The position numbers and the translations under genes were made by a program. Shown here piece after piece: positions 8,383 through 17,518 of a stretch of 64,000 nucleotides of DNA. The notes beneath the pieces were generated by a model. The model saw only the letters and a program-made list of their open reading frames with translations. It ran no database searches and was not told the DNA's origin. The DNA comes from JAGNNV01 sp031412915. Its GTDB lineage: Bacteria > Acidobacteriota > Vicinamibacteria > Fen-336 > JAGNNV01. How positions within the stretch are numbered: position 1 is the stretch's first letter; the number at the start of each line of letters is the position of its first letter. The stretch is from positions 1 through 64,000 of the forward strand of contig JANODX010000231.1 in the NCBI GenBank assembly GCA_031412915.1, in the 5' to 3' direction.

Positions 8383-10847
8383 GCGACCCCCTTCCCGTCA
8401 CGGACGCGCTCCCCGCACTTCGCGAAGCCCTCGGCCGCGAAAGGATCGTCATCCTCACGGCGCCGCCCGGCGCGGGCAAGAGCACACTCGTCCCCCTCGA
8501 GCTGCTCCACGAACCGTGGCTCGCCGGACAGCGCATTTCGATCCTGGAGCCGCGGCGTCTGGCCGCGCGCACGGTCGCTGCGCGCATGTCGTCTCAGATC
8601 GGCGAACCTCTGGGCGGAACCGTCGGCTATCGGATCCGGCGCGAATCGCGGGTCTCCGCGGCCACCCGGATCGAGGTGGTGACCGAAGGAATCCTGACCC
8701 GGACCCTCCTCTCTCAGCCCGACCTCAGCGGCTGCGGTCTGCTGATCTTCGACGAATTTCACGAGCGATCCATCCACGCGGACCTCGGCCTCGCCCTGGC
8801 CCGAAGGGTGCAGACACTGTTCCGGCCGGACCTGAGGATTCTCATCATGAGCGCCACCCTCGACGAGGCGGCGCTGTCGAAGGCACTCGGCGGAGCGCCC
8901 GTCGTGTCCAGCGCGGGGCGCTCGTTCCCCGTCGACATCGCGTACGCGTCGGATGACCTGAATCCGGAACGCGACCCTGTCCCGGGCCTAGCTGCGGCGG
9001 TCCGGCGCGCGCTGAGGACGACCGAGGGCGACATCCTGACCTTCCTCCCCGGGACATCGGAGATCTCACGCGCGGCCTTAAGCCTCCAGGATCTCGCCGC
9101 CTCGGGACTCGACGTCCGCCCTCTCCATGGCGACCTGAACATCGAAGCCCAGCAGGCCGCGATCCTGCCCGGGCCGAACCGCCGCGTGGTTCTGGCCACG
9201 AACCTCGCGGAGACGAGTCTCACCATCGAAGGCGTGCGCGTGGTCATCGACAGCGGTCTCGCGCGGGTGTCGCGTTTCGATTCCGGCCTCGGTCTCTCCC
9301 GGCTCGACACGGTGAGGATCGCGCGCGACAACGCGGACCAGCGGGCCGGCCGCGCGGGACGCCTCGGTCCGGGGAACGCGTTTCGTCTGTGGACGGAAGC
9401 AACTCAGAGGACTCTGGCCGGGTCGCGCATGCCCGAAATCGTGGACGCGGACCTTCTGCCCCTGGCCCTGGACCTCGCCATCTGGGGCGAGGCCGACGCC
9501 TCGCTCGCATGGATCACGCCCCCGCAGGCCGGGGCTCTCGGGGAGGCGCGTCGCATTCTCACCGGCCTGGGGGCGTTGATGGGCGAGGCGTCCACCGCGC
9601 ATGGCCGCGCCATTCACGACCTTGGGGTTCACCCGCGCATCGGGCATCTGCTGATCGAAGGCCGGCGGCTTGGTCTTGGAAGTCTCGCTGCCGACATCGC
9701 CGCGCTCCTCGAAGAGCGCGACATTCTTCCGCGCGACGCGGGCGCCGATCTGACCCTGCGCGTGGAGGCGCTGCGCGGCCGGGGTCGATCGTCGTCAACC
9801 GGCGGGGGGGTCTCGCGGGTGCGCGATATTGCCCGCGATCATCGATCCCGGCTCAAGCTCGACGTGCGCGGAACGCACGACGCCATCGAGGGCGTGGGGC
9901 TCCTCGTGGCTCTCGCCTATCCCGAGCGCGTCGCTCAGCGTCGTCCCGGGTCGACCGATCGCTACCGCCTCGCCACCGGCCGCGGGGCGAAACTCGACAT
10001 CGAAGACCCGCTCAGCCACGAGGAATGGCTGGCCGTAGCCCACGTCGACGCCCGCGATGCCGAAGGCCGGATCTTCCTCGCCGCCCCCCTCGACATCAGG
10101 ACAATGGAGCCCGAGACTCGCGACATTGTCGCGTGGGACGAAGGCCGCGGGGCCATCGTGGCGCAGCGCGTAAGACGCATCGGCGAACTGGTGCTCGACG
10201 CGAAACCTCTGGCCTCGGTGCCCGACGAAGTCAAGGTGGAGCTGCTGGCGGGGGCGATCCGATCGGAGGGCCTGCTGCCTCAGCTGCTCTCCCTTTCGTC
10301 CCGCTCTTATCAGGCGCGCGTGATGTCCCTTCGCGCCTGGGGCCGCACGGACTCTTTCCCCGACGTGTCGGACACGGCACTCCTTTCGTCCCTCGGCACG
10401 TGGCTTCTGCCCGGCCTGCTCGCATCGCGATCGAGGGCGGATCTGCTGCGGATCGACGCCACCGCAGCCCTCACCGCGATCCTCGACTGGAATCAGCAGC
10501 GCGAACTGAGCACGCTCGCGCCCGCCACCATCGAAGCGCCCACGGGATCGAGGATCCAGCTTCAGTACTTCGAAGACGGTTCCTCACCGGTTCTGGCCGT
10601 GCGGCTACAGGAGATCTTCGGCTGGCTCGACACGCCCACCGTGAACGACGGCCGCACCCGGGTGACGCTTCATCTCCTTTCCCCCGGCCGCCGCCCGGTT
10701 CAAGTGACCCAGGACCTCCGGAGTTTCTGGACCAGCACGTATCCCGAAGTGAGGAAGGAACTCCGCTCGCGCTACCCGCGACACTCCTGGCCGGCCGATC
10801 CTCTGACCGCAGCCCCCATTCGGGGGCCCAAACGACGATCGACCTAG
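8379..10847 (+). CDS. hrpB: ATP-dependent RNA helicase HrpB
   Basis: An 822-residue DEAH/RHA-type helicase. Walker A GAGKST is at residues 31-36, the DEAH-box variant DEFH at about 125-128, motif III SAT at about 158-160, motif V TNLAETSLTIEGV and motif VI QRAGRAGR. The HA2-like region and HrpB C-terminal domain follow, ending RHSWPADPLTAAP, and the length matches HrpB. Its biological role remains poorly defined. It begins at a TTG (8379) overlapping the patatin stop, and ends 4 bp into the stop of the convergent SYLF gene. Confidence 0.95.
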   Translation: MSDPLPVTDALPALREALGRERIVILTAPPGAGKSTLVPLELLHEPWLAGQRISILEPRRLAARTVAARMSSQIGEPLGGTVGYRIRRESRVSAATRIEVVTEGILTRTLLSQPDLSGCGLLIFDEFHERSIHADLGLALARRVQTLFRPDLRILIMSATLDEAALSKALGGAPVVSSAGRSFPVDIAYASDDLNPERDPVPGLAAAVRRALRTTEGDILTFLPGTSEISRAALSLQDLAASGLDVRPLHGDLNIEAQQAAILPGPNRRVVLATNLAETSLTIEGVRVVIDSGLARVSRFDSGLGLSRLDTVRIARDNADQRAGRAGRLGPGNAFRLWTEATQRTLAGSRMPEIVDADLLPLALDLAIWGEADASLAWITPPQAGALGEARRILTGLGALMGEASTAHGRAIHDLGVHPRIGHLLIEGRRLGLGSLAADIAALLEERDILPRDAGADLTLRVEALRGRGRSSSTGGGVSRVRDIARDHRSRLKLDVRGTHDAIEGVGLLVALAYPERVAQRRPGSTDRYRLATGRGAKLDIEDPLSHEEWLAVAHVDARDAEGRIFLAAPLDIRTMEPETRDIVAWDEGRGAIVAQRVRRIGELVLDAKPLASVPDEVKVELLAGAIRSEGLLPQLLSLSSRSYQARVMSLRAWGRTDSFPDVSDTALLSSLGTWLLPGLLASRSRADLLRIDATAALTAILDWNQQRELSTLAPATIEAPTGSRIQLQYFEDGSSPVLAVRLQEIFGWLDTPTVNDGRTRVTLHLLSPGRRPVQVTQDLRSFWTSTYPEVRKELRSRYPRHSWPADPLTAAPIRGPKRRST

Positions 10848-11578
10848 AAGGCCACCATCTTCGCCGCCGGATTCCCGCCGGAAGTCAGGCGCTGGATCGC
10901 ATCCACAAGCGCCCGCGCCTCGGGCGGAATCGGCTGGCCGGACCTCAAAAGCCTCGTACGCGGATCGATGCCCTGGCCGTACAGCATCCGATTCGCTTTG
11001 GTGTCCTGACGGAGCGAGGCGCCTTCGAGGGAAATCCCGGCGAAGATGCCGCGACTCCGCGAGTAAGAGAGTATCTCCGCGCGCATGCGCAGGTCCGTGC
11101 CCGCCTCGGCGTTACGCCCGATCGGGCCGGCGGCTATGGAGGCGTCGACCCCGAGCGTGAACTTGCTCTTCAGCAGACTGTTGACGCCCTTCTGGTTCAT
11201 CACGAGAAGAACGAAGTCGGACGACTGGCCGCCGATCTGGAAGCCGACGCTCCCGCCCTTGAGCGAAATCATGAGCGGCGGTCCCCACGGGCCTTCCCCA
11301 TTGTCGGTTCGGCACACCGCGGCGCCATAGCCCAGGCGCCCGCCCACACCGATCGCGGCCTTCTTGACCCCCGGGATCACGATCACACACTTCGCCTTTT
11401 CCAGGATGTCGCGGGGCGCGCCTTCCTTCAGTCCCGAAAGCTCGACCAGAACCTCGCGGCTCTCGTCGAGTCGTTGGATTTCCTTCACGTCCCCTCCGGC
11501 CAGGGGCGCGCCAATGAGCAATCCCACCAGCGCCAGTCCGGCCAGTTTGTTCGTCCGCCTCGTCGTCGTTCCTGTCAT
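10844..11578 (-). CDS. SYLF (Ysc84) domain lipid-binding protein
   Basis: A 244-residue exported protein: signal peptide MTGTTTRRTNKLAGLALVGL to about residue 28, then a SYLF/Ysc84 domain (VIVIPGVKKAAIGVGGRLGYG, ISLKGGSVGFQIGGQSSDF, LGVDASIAAGPIGRNAEAG, ILSYSRSRGIFAGISLEGA). The domain binds phosphoinositides in eukaryotes; bacterial copies are periplasmic and of uncertain role. The 3' end overlaps the convergent hrpB by 4 bp. A TATGGT hexamer lies 6 nt before the ATG. The 209 bp upstream, to the next minus-strand gene, hold no ORF I can support. Confidence 0.93.
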   Translation of the reverse strand: MTGTTTRRTNKLAGLALVGLLIGAPLAGGDVKEIQRLDESREVLVELSGLKEGAPRDILEKAKCVIVIPGVKKAAIGVGGRLGYGAAVCRTDNGEGPWGPPLMISLKGGSVGFQIGGQSSDFVLLVMNQKGVNSLLKSKFTLGVDASIAAGPIGRNAEAGTDLRMRAEILSYSRSRGIFAGISLEGASLRQDTKANRMLYGQGIDPRTRLLRSGQPIPPEARALVDAIQRLTSGGNPAAKMVAF

Positions 11579-11584
11579 GCCTCC

Positions 11585-11590
11585 ACCATA
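11585..11590 (-). promoter_or_regulatory. Candidate -10 box (TATGGT) six bases before the SYLF ATG
   Basis: TATGGT followed by GGAGGC and then ATG. The GGAGG is only 1 nt from the ATG, too close for normal Shine-Dalgarno use, so a leaderless or near-leaderless start is plausible. Confidence 0.35.
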
Positions 11591-11787
11591 CGACGGGTGG
11601 CCACCTGGCGTCGCCGCGCCGCCTTTGACAATGTGACGTCCGTAACGTTGGAGAGAAGACCGGTGTTTCTCAAAAGCCCTTGAGCCGAGTCCAGAGAATC
11701 GTCTCCCGACTCGAAGGAGTCGGCTGGGGCCAACGAATCCGCGTTGTCACCGTCGCGGCAGGCGGAAGCCCGCCGCGACGGAATGAC

Positions 11788-12765
11788 CTACTGGCAGACT
11801 GCGGTGTTGAAACTGAACTGGTAGTTGCAGGTCGCGGCGGACGCAGTGTTGGTCACGACAATCAGGAACTTCGCGCTGCCCGGCACGGTGAAACTGAAGG
11901 GCTGGGTGACACTGGACCCCACGTCGCCCACGTATCCCGCCGCCTGGCTCGTGGGGCTGTAGGAACCCAGGTACGCGCTCGCATGGGCGTTGGTGCCGCA
12001 GGTTCCCACATCGAAGTTGGCAGTAAGGCAGACCGGCGACCCGCTGGAGTTTGTGAACGTGTGCGTGTTGTAGGCGTAGCTGGTGGCCGCGTTGAGCAGA
12101 CCTGGAAAGACCTTCGAGGGACACACGCTGGGGATGCCATTCCGGTTGAGGCGACCCAACTGCAGCGGACCCGCGGCGTTGAGCGACGCCGCGACCACGG
12201 TGCCGCTGGCCAGAGCCGAGCACTCCGCCTTTGTCCGGAACGCTTCTATGGTAAACGTCCGCTGGGTCAGACCGCCGACGCGGTCGTCCATACGGATAGT
12301 GACCGGGTGGCGCCCGGCGGGGAAGCTCTTGTTGAGAAGGCATGACCCGCAATTAATGTTGTCGGATTCGGAGAAGTCCCAGTCCATGGCAAGGCGTGGC
12401 GGTGTGGCAAGGGGGGTGTCGGACTTCCACTCCACCCAGAATTCGACCGGGACGTCAGGGTTCACTAGGTAGGTTTCCCCCGGTTCCGCATAGAAGCCGA
12501 TCGTGCCCTCGGGGCGGACGCGAACCCGGAGGATTTCAATGGGTCCGTTCTTCACGTCGCCGACCGCGGAACTCCCGACCTCGCCACCCATGGGGCTGAA
12601 AGCCAGGCCGGAGTGAACCGGCAGGCCCACGTCGTTGGCGAGCACAGCCGTCGGGTCCTGGGCCGCGCTGGGCGAGGTCGGCCGCCCCGAGTCTCCTTGA
12701 GAGCAGGACGCAGTGACGAGAGCGACGACGATGAGTCGCCGGGAGAAGCGAGTATCAATGATCAT
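11788..12765 (-). CDS. Secreted putative lipoprotein of unknown function
   Basis: A 325-residue exported protein. The signal peptide RLIVVALVTASCSQG ends in an imperfect lipobox (TASC). The middle (about residues 75-185) contains an Ig-like beta region with FWVEWKSDTP and a Cys pair (NCGSCLL). The C-terminal 110 residues (SYAYNTHTFTNSSGSPVC to NYQFSFNTAVCQ) resemble pre-peptidase-type beta-sandwich domains of secreted proteins, with paired cysteines. AAAGGA precedes the ATG. It is divergent from the exported protein at 12977 across about 210 bp. No enzymatic motif seen. Confidence 0.8.
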   Translation of the reverse strand: MIIDTRFSRRLIVVALVTASCSQGDSGRPTSPSAAQDPTAVLANDVGLPVHSGLAFSPMGGEVGSSAVGDVKNGPIEILRVRVRPEGTIGFYAEPGETYLVNPDVPVEFWVEWKSDTPLATPPRLAMDWDFSESDNINCGSCLLNKSFPAGRHPVTIRMDDRVGGLTQRTFTIEAFRTKAECSALASGTVVAASLNAAGPLQLGRLNRNGIPSVCPSKVFPGLLNAATSYAYNTHTFTNSSGSPVCLTANFDVGTCGTNAHASAYLGSYSPTSQAAGYVGDVGSSVTQPFSFTVPGSAKFLIVVTNTASAATCNYQFSFNTAVCQ

Positions 12766-12976
12766 GGGGATCCTTTCGTTGTCCGGGCTTCGGCTGGATG
12801 CAGCAAGATGCTACACCCGTCGCGACCGGTTGCAACGGCTGCTTTCTGGAGGTTGCTTTCCCTCGATGGCCTCCGGCCAGAAACGTGTACGGGGTCCCGC
12901 ACGCATCGCCGTGTGGCGTACTATGTCGTGGATAGAGTTGCGGGCGCCGCCCACCTGATTCCCGGAGGCTACGGTC

Positions 12977-14116
12977 ATCACTAGAGCTTTTCTCTTCGGT
13001 CGGGTCGCCCTTGTTTTCCTCGCCTCGCCATTGTGGGCCGAGCCTCCGACGATCTACCATCGTCCGGTCGGATGCGCCCTGGCGGAGAGTTTCCCCCTGC
13101 TCGAAGCGCGCTTTGCGCCGGCGGCGGACGTGGCCATCGCCCGGGTTTTGTTCCAGGCGCAGAGCGCAGAATGGTATTCGGTGAAGATGAAGGCCGAAGG
13201 GCCGGTTTTCACCGGAGTTCTGCCCAGGCCGAAGAAGAATCTGAAGTCGTTCCGCTATTACATCGAGGTCACGGACAAGGCGCTCGCCACGAATCACACG
13301 ATTCAGTACGTCATCGCCGTCGTCGACAATCACGGCGCCTGCAAGGGGACACTGCTGGCCGGGCCCCTCGGATCGGCCTCGGTCCTGCTCGAACGGCCGG
13401 CGGGGGCGCCCGCGCTCCCCGCGGGCTTCGCGTCGTCGGGGGTGGTGGCCGTCGCGGGTCCTGGTTCGGCCACGCGTGCCGCGGGTTCCGCGCCTGCAAG
13501 CGGTGTCGTGAGTGCGACCCCTGCGGCAGGCACGACCGGCGCGGGGGATGCGCCGGCCCCGCCGACTGCAACGGGCAAGACGGGTGCGACGGGTACCCCG
13601 GGTACGACCGCTGCGACCGGGAAGACGAGTGCGAGCGCTCGGGCCGCCGGACAAAGAGGAGGCAGAGGGGTCGGCACTACGACGCTCGTCCTTGGCGGCC
13701 TTGCGGTTGCGGGTGGAGCGGTAGCAGTAGGCGCGTTCAGGAGAGGAGCCGAGGATTCTGTGTCCACTCCCGGCACTCCCGCCACTCCAACCGGCCCGCC
13801 CGCTTTCTGGGACGTGGCCTTCCTTCCCTCGCCTCCTGGCCTCGATGCATCGGTCTGCGCGGGGAGCCCGGCCATGCTCAGTTCACTGCGGGTGGCTCCC
13901 GATGCCGCGGGAAATTTCAACACTCTCTGGCCTGTTTCGTCGCCCGTCCTGCGTGCGTTCGGTCAGGCGCTCTCGACAGGCTTTCAAGCGACACTGGCGT
14001 GCGTGACCAGCGACCAGAGCGGTTCGATCTCCGCCACCGGCTCGTTCAGCGGATACAGCGGGACCTTCCGGTTCGGCGCCCAACAGGGACAAGTCACAAT
14101 CACGCGGGGACAATAG
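12977..14116 (+). CDS. Exported protein with Ig-like N-domain and internal transmembrane segment; probable ATC start
   Basis: An in-frame stop at 12956-12958 is followed by no ATG, GTG or TTG until a TTG at 13031, which would cut the signal peptide in two. Read from the ATC at 12977 the N-terminus is ITRAFLFGRVALVFLASPLW-AEPP, a textbook signal peptide, and GGAGG lies 8 nt before that ATC. After cleavage comes a 95-residue beta domain (FEATURE-like strands around VKMKAEGPVFTGVLPRP and FRYYIEVTDKALA), an Ala/Gly/Thr-rich linker, a transmembrane helix (TLVLGGLAVAGGAVAVGAF) and a C-terminal beta domain. About 379 residues. Function unknown. A sequencing error in an original ATG is the main alternative. 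Confidence 0.72.
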   Translation: MTRAFLFGRVALVFLASPLWAEPPTIYHRPVGCALAESFPLLEARFAPAADVAIARVLFQAQSAEWYSVKMKAEGPVFTGVLPRPKKNLKSFRYYIEVTDKALATNHTIQYVIAVVDNHGACKGTLLAGPLGSASVLLERPAGAPALPAGFASSGVVAVAGPGSATRAAGSAPASGVVSATPAAGTTGAGDAPAPPTATGKTGATGTPGTTAATGKTSASARAAGQRGGRGVGTTTLVLGGLAVAGGAVAVGAFRRGAEDSVSTPGTPATPTGPPAFWDVAFLPSPPGLDASVCAGSPAMLSSLRVAPDAAGNFNTLWPVSSPVLRAFGQALSTGFQATLACVTSDQSGSISATGSFSGYSGTFRFGAQQGQVTITRGQ

Positions 14117-14150
14117 CCGGGCCTCGGTTCCTAAGGCGTCTCTGGCCCGG
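14117..14150. terminator. Candidate bidirectional hairpin between convergent genes
   Basis: CCGGGCC (14117-14123) and GGCCCGG (14144-14150) form a 7-bp GC stem with a 20-nt loop directly after the stop of the exported-protein gene and before the convergent SDR gene. There is no U-tract, so termination is only inferred. Confidence 0.35.
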
Positions 14151-14211
14151 AGTCCGCCCTGGGGAATGGGCTCTTGACGCGAGGAGACCTTCGCTGCCCT
14201 TTCGCCGCGGG

Positions 14212-15138
14212 TCAGGGCAGACGGGCCACGATTTCTTCGCTGACCGCCCAGAGCCTCTGCGCGGTCGCGGCGTCGCTGCCGTCCTCGCGAGGCTCGGCCA
14301 CATTGCAGTCCGCGAAGTACTTGCCCGAGACCACGGCCGCGCCTGGATGGACGGCCACGTAGCACTGGGTCGCGGCTCCCCGCCCGACGTCCTTCATGGA
14401 CAGGCTTCCCACCCCGCCGAAGATCGAGCGAACTCCCGAACTCGTGTGCCGGCTCAGGTTGGTGGAGATGACCCCGGGATGCACGGAGTTTGCCGTCTGC
14501 TTCGTTCCCTCGAGACGGCGAGCCAATTCCCTGGCGAAGAGAAGGTTGGCGAACTTGGATTGTCCGTAGGCCTTCCACGGCGTGTAGTCGCGATCGCCGG
14601 ACAGGTTGTCGAACTCGATGCCCCCCGGGGGCGCCCTCATGTGGGCCCGGCTGCTCAGCACCACGACCCGGCCATCGTCGGCCAGCGCATCGAGAAGGCC
14701 GGTCACCAGCAGGAAGTGCCCGATGTGGTTGGCGAGGAACTGCATCTCCAGACCGAAGGCCTTCTCGCACCTCGGAAGGGCCATGATGCTGGCGTTACAG
14801 ATGAGAGCATCGACCTTCGAGCCGTCGAGCGCCGACTTCACCGCCTGGACGGAGCCGCGCACGGAGGTTGGGTCGGAGAGTTCGCACTGGAATCCGCGAG
14901 TGCTTCCGGGGAGCGGAGCGAGCGCCGTGGTCGCTCTCTCGGCGGTGCGCGCGGTGCCGAAGATGCGCCCTCCCCGCAGGGCGAGCACGCGGGCCGTTTC
15001 GAGGCCGAGTCCTGAATTGCAGCCGGTGACGAGGAACGTCTTCCCGGAAAGCTCAAGGCCGGCCGTCACCTCTTCCGCGGTCGAACCACGACCGAAACCG
15101 CTCGGGCCCTTGCGCTTGAGCATCGAGTGGAGCGACAT
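14212..15138 (-). CDS. Short-chain dehydrogenase/reductase (retinol dehydrogenase/WWOX-like)
   Basis: A 308-residue SDR. The cofactor motif TGCNSGLG lies near residues 40-47, LICNASIMALP corresponds to the NNAG region, the catalytic serine is in VVVLSSRAH and the active-site motif is YGQSK. A 30-residue N-terminal extension precedes the Rossmann fold. The subgroup includes NADP-dependent retinol and protochlorophyllide-type reductases, but substrate cannot be inferred. AGAGGAA precedes the ATG. It is followed downstream only by the convergent hairpin and preceded by gabD 51 bp upstream, on the same strand. Confidence 0.92.
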   Translation of the reverse strand: MSLHSMLKRKGPSGFGRGSTAEEVTAGLELSGKTFLVTGCNSGLGLETARVLALRGGRIFGTARTAERATTALAPLPGSTRGFQCELSDPTSVRGSVQAVKSALDGSKVDALICNASIMALPRCEKAFGLEMQFLANHIGHFLLVTGLLDALADDGRVVVLSSRAHMRAPPGGIEFDNLSGDRDYTPWKAYGQSKFANLLFARELARRLEGTKQTANSVHPGVISTNLSRHTSSGVRSIFGGVGSLSMKDVGRGAATQCYVAVHPGAAVVSGKYFADCNVAEPREDGSDAATAQRLWAVSEEIVARLP

Positions 15139-15189
15139 GGGGATTCCTCTGAGAATGTAGACGCGGCCTGCGGCTTAGGGGGGATCAGG

Positions 15190-16656
15190 TTACCGCGGCG
15201 GCTCGATTCCCCCTTGGCAGACGTACTTGATTTCGAGGAACGCATCCATGCCGTGCCTCGATCCTTCGCGCCCGATGCCCGACTCCTTCACGCCGCCGAA
15301 GGGCGCCACTTCGGTGGAGATGATTCCGGTATTGATACCGACGATCCCGTACTCCAGAGCCTCGCTGACCCGGAAACCCCGGGCGACATCGCGCGCATAG
15401 AAGTAGGCGGCCAGGCCAAACTCGGTGTCGTTCGCCATTCGAATCGCCTCGGCTTCGGTCTTGAATCGGAACAGCGGCGCCACCGGACCAAACGTCTCCT
15501 CGCGCGCGAGAAGCATCGACGGCAGGGCGCCCGTGATGACGGTCGGCTCGAAGAACGTGCGGCCGAGGGCATGGCGCTTCCCCCCGGTCAGTATGGCGGC
15601 GCCCTGGGCGATCGCGTCCGCGACATGGGCCTCGACTTTACGCACGGCGTTCTCATCGATGAGGGGCCCCTGTTCGACGCCGGCCGTAAGCCCATCCCCG
15701 ACCACGAGTCGGGACACCCGTTTCGCGAACTTCTCCGCGAAAGCGTCGTAGACGCTCTCCTGAACCAGCACGCGATTCGCGCACACGCAGGTCTGGCCGC
15801 TGGCCCGATACTTCGAGGCCAGCAGGCCAAGGACCGCGGCGTCGACGTCCGCGTCGTCGAAGACGATGAAAGGAGCGTTGCCGCCCAGTTCCATCGATAC
15901 GTTCTTCACCGTGTCGGCGCACTGCTTCATCAGGATCTTCCCGGTCCTGGTCGAGCCGGTGAAGGTCAACTTCCGCACTATCCTGTTCGATGTCATCTCA
16001 CCGCCGATCGCGACGGCATCGCCGGTGACGACGTTGAAAACACCCTTCGGAATGCCCGCGCGCTCGGCCAGCACCGCGAGGGCCAGGGCGGAGAGCGGGG
16101 TCTGGGGCGCGGGCTTCAGGACCATGGTGCAGCCCGCGGCGAGTGCGGGTCCCGTCTTGCGCGTGATCATCGCGGTCGGAAAATTCCAGGGCGTGATCGC
16201 AGCGCACACCCCGACCGGTTCGCGCGTGACCTGGATCCGCTTGTCCGTCGTGGTCGCCGGAATCGTCTCGCCATAGACGCGCTTCGCTTCTTCGGCGAAC
16301 CACTCGATGAACGACGCTCCGTAGGCGATCTCGGCCTTCGCCTCGGCAAGCGGCTTGCCCTGCTCGCTGGTCAGGATGAGGGCGAGATCGCCCTGGTTCG
16401 CCATGATGAGGTCGAACCAGCGGCGCAGGAGATTCGAGCGATCCTTCGCGGATCGCTGCCTCCACGCGGGGAAGGCGGCATTCGCGGCTTCGATGGCCCG
16501 TCTCGCTTCGGCCACCCCCATGTTGGGCGTCATGGCGATCGACTCGCCGGTGGCGGGGTTGTCGATACTCGTCACCGCGCCGGAATCGGCGCCCACCCAC
16601 TCACCGCCGATGAATGCCTGCGACCGCAGCAGGGCCCTATCCTTCAAGTCGACCAT
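15190..16656 (-). CDS. gabD: Succinate-semialdehyde dehydrogenase (NAD(P)+)
   Basis: A 488-residue aldehyde dehydrogenase. The order of motifs is ITPWNFPTAMITRK (cofactor), FTGSTRTGKILM, the catalytic glutamate in MELGGNAPFIVF and the catalytic cysteine in ASGQTCVCANRVLV. The start MVDLKDRALLRSQAFIGGEW and the C-terminal GGVKESGIGREGSRHGMDAFLEIKYVC are typical of the GabD subfamily, which oxidises succinate semialdehyde to succinate in 4-aminobutyrate breakdown. No GABA aminotransferase is nearby. A TACAAT hexamer is 7 nt before the ATG with no ribosome site between. Substrate is assigned by family resemblance. Confidence 0.92.
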   Translation of the reverse strand: MVDLKDRALLRSQAFIGGEWVGADSGAVTSIDNPATGESIAMTPNMGVAEARRAIEAANAAFPAWRQRSAKDRSNLLRRWFDLIMANQGDLALILTSEQGKPLAEAKAEIAYGASFIEWFAEEAKRVYGETIPATTTDKRIQVTREPVGVCAAITPWNFPTAMITRKTGPALAAGCTMVLKPAPQTPLSALALAVLAERAGIPKGVFNVVTGDAVAIGGEMTSNRIVRKLTFTGSTRTGKILMKQCADTVKNVSMELGGNAPFIVFDDADVDAAVLGLLASKYRASGQTCVCANRVLVQESVYDAFAEKFAKRVSRLVVGDGLTAGVEQGPLIDENAVRKVEAHVADAIAQGAAILTGGKRHALGRTFFEPTVITGALPSMLLAREETFGPVAPLFRFKTEAEAIRMANDTEFGLAAYFYARDVARGFRVSEALEYGIVGINTGIISTEVAPFGGVKESGIGREGSRHGMDAFLEIKYVCQGGIEPPR

Positions 16657-16663
16657 GCGGTGG

Positions 16664-16669
16664 ATTGTA
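16664..16669 (-). promoter_or_regulatory. Candidate -10 box (TACAAT) seven bases before gabD ATG
   Basis: TACAAT differs from the sigma-70 consensus TATAAT at one base. The seven bases to the ATG (CCACCGC) contain no Shine-Dalgarno motif, so a leaderless transcript is the simplest reading. Confidence 0.5.
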
Positions 16670-16698
16670 GATGCGCTTCGGGCGCAGAGATTAGGGGT

Positions 16699-17106
16699 CT
16701 ATTCGTCGAAAGACGTCCGGCCCCGGTTCACCTTGCGTCGGGCATCGAGTTTCTTGGCATCGACCCGGCGCGCCTTGGCGGATCGACTGGGCTTCGTGGC
16801 CCTTCGCGTCTTGGGGACCACGAACGCCTGTGCTATCAGGGCGCGGACCTTCTCCTTCGCATCTTCGAGATTGCGCCCCTGATCGCGGGACCGCTGGCTG
16901 GTGACGAGAAGATGACCGGTGGAGTCCAAACGCGAAGCCGTGAGAGCGAAGAGCCTCTCCCGCGCCGCCTGGTCAAGGCCGATGATCCGCGCCAGGTCCA
17001 CGCGGAGTTCCACTTTCGACGCGACCTTGTTGACGTTCTGACCGCCCGGACCGGACGCGCGCACGGCCTTCCATTCGATCGCGGAATCCGGGATGACGGG
17101 TTGCAT
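16699..17106 (-). CDS. arfB: Alternative ribosome-rescue peptidyl-tRNA hydrolase ArfB
   Basis: A 135-residue protein from the ATG at 17106 with the RF1/RF2-like GGQ domain (RASGPGGQNVNKVASKVELR) and a long basic C-terminal tail (RRATKPSRSAKARRVDAKK, ending RTSFDE). In this family the GGQ loop releases the peptide from stalled ribosomes while the basic tail enters the mRNA channel. Earlier in-frame starts (TTG 17124, ATG 17118) exist. TATGGT is 7 nt before ATG 17106. The upstream 400 bp are an R repeat array. It lies 42 bp upstream of gabD on the same strand. Confidence 0.93.
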   Translation of the reverse strand: MQPVIPDSAIEWKAVRASGPGGQNVNKVASKVELRVDLARIIGLDQAARERLFALTASRLDSTGHLLVTSQRSRDQGRNLEDAKEKVRALIAQAFVVPKTRRATKPSRSAKARRVDAKKLDARRKVNRGRTSFDE

Positions 17107-17113
17107 CACGATA

Positions 17114-17119
17114 ACCATA
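17114..17119 (-). promoter_or_regulatory. Candidate -10 box (TATGGT) seven bases before arfB ATG
   Basis: TATGGT, then TATCGTG, then ATG, with no ribosome site. The spacing matches that seen before gabD, the outer-membrane protein at 23710 and the O-methyltransferase at 55605. Confidence 0.35.
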
Positions 17120-17214
17120 ACCAATTGAGGTCTGTTCGGGCGCTTCTTCTTCCTGCAGGTGGCGGCTGAACAGAGGGCGCCATCACAGGTCCGACCCGTC
17201 AGCGACCGTGGCTT

Positions 17215-17518
17215 CCTTAAGCGGTCCCTTCGACGAGCTCAGGGACCGTCGCTTCGTTGAGTGGCCCCCTGGACGCTTCGATAGGGCTCAGCGCAGGCAG
17301 GCTCAGGGACCGTGGGTTCTGGAGTGGTCCCTTCGACGAGCTCAAGGACCTTGGGTTTCTGGAGTGGTCCCTTCGACGAGCTCAGGGACCTTGGGTTTCT
17401 GGAGTTGTCCCTTCGACGGGCTCAGGGACCTTGGGTTTCTGGAGTTGTCCCCTTCGACGAGCTCAGGGACCTTGGGTTTCTGGAGTGGTCCCTTCGACGA
17501 GCTCAGGGACCGGGGGAG
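17215..17518. repeat. R repeat array 2, with five 40-41-bp tandem units
   Basis: The first 100 bp are irregular R copies. From about 17324 a tandem array follows whose unit is GGTCCCTTCGACGAG-CTCAGGGACC plus a 15-bp spacer (TTGGGTTTCTGGAGT); units start near 17326, 17366, 17406, 17447 and 17487. Each unit can fold into a 7-bp stem (GGTCCCT/AGGGACC) with an 11-nt loop. The array ends about 10 bp from the stop of the M14 peptidase gene. Frames over it encode only repeat-derived peptides. Confidence 0.92.
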
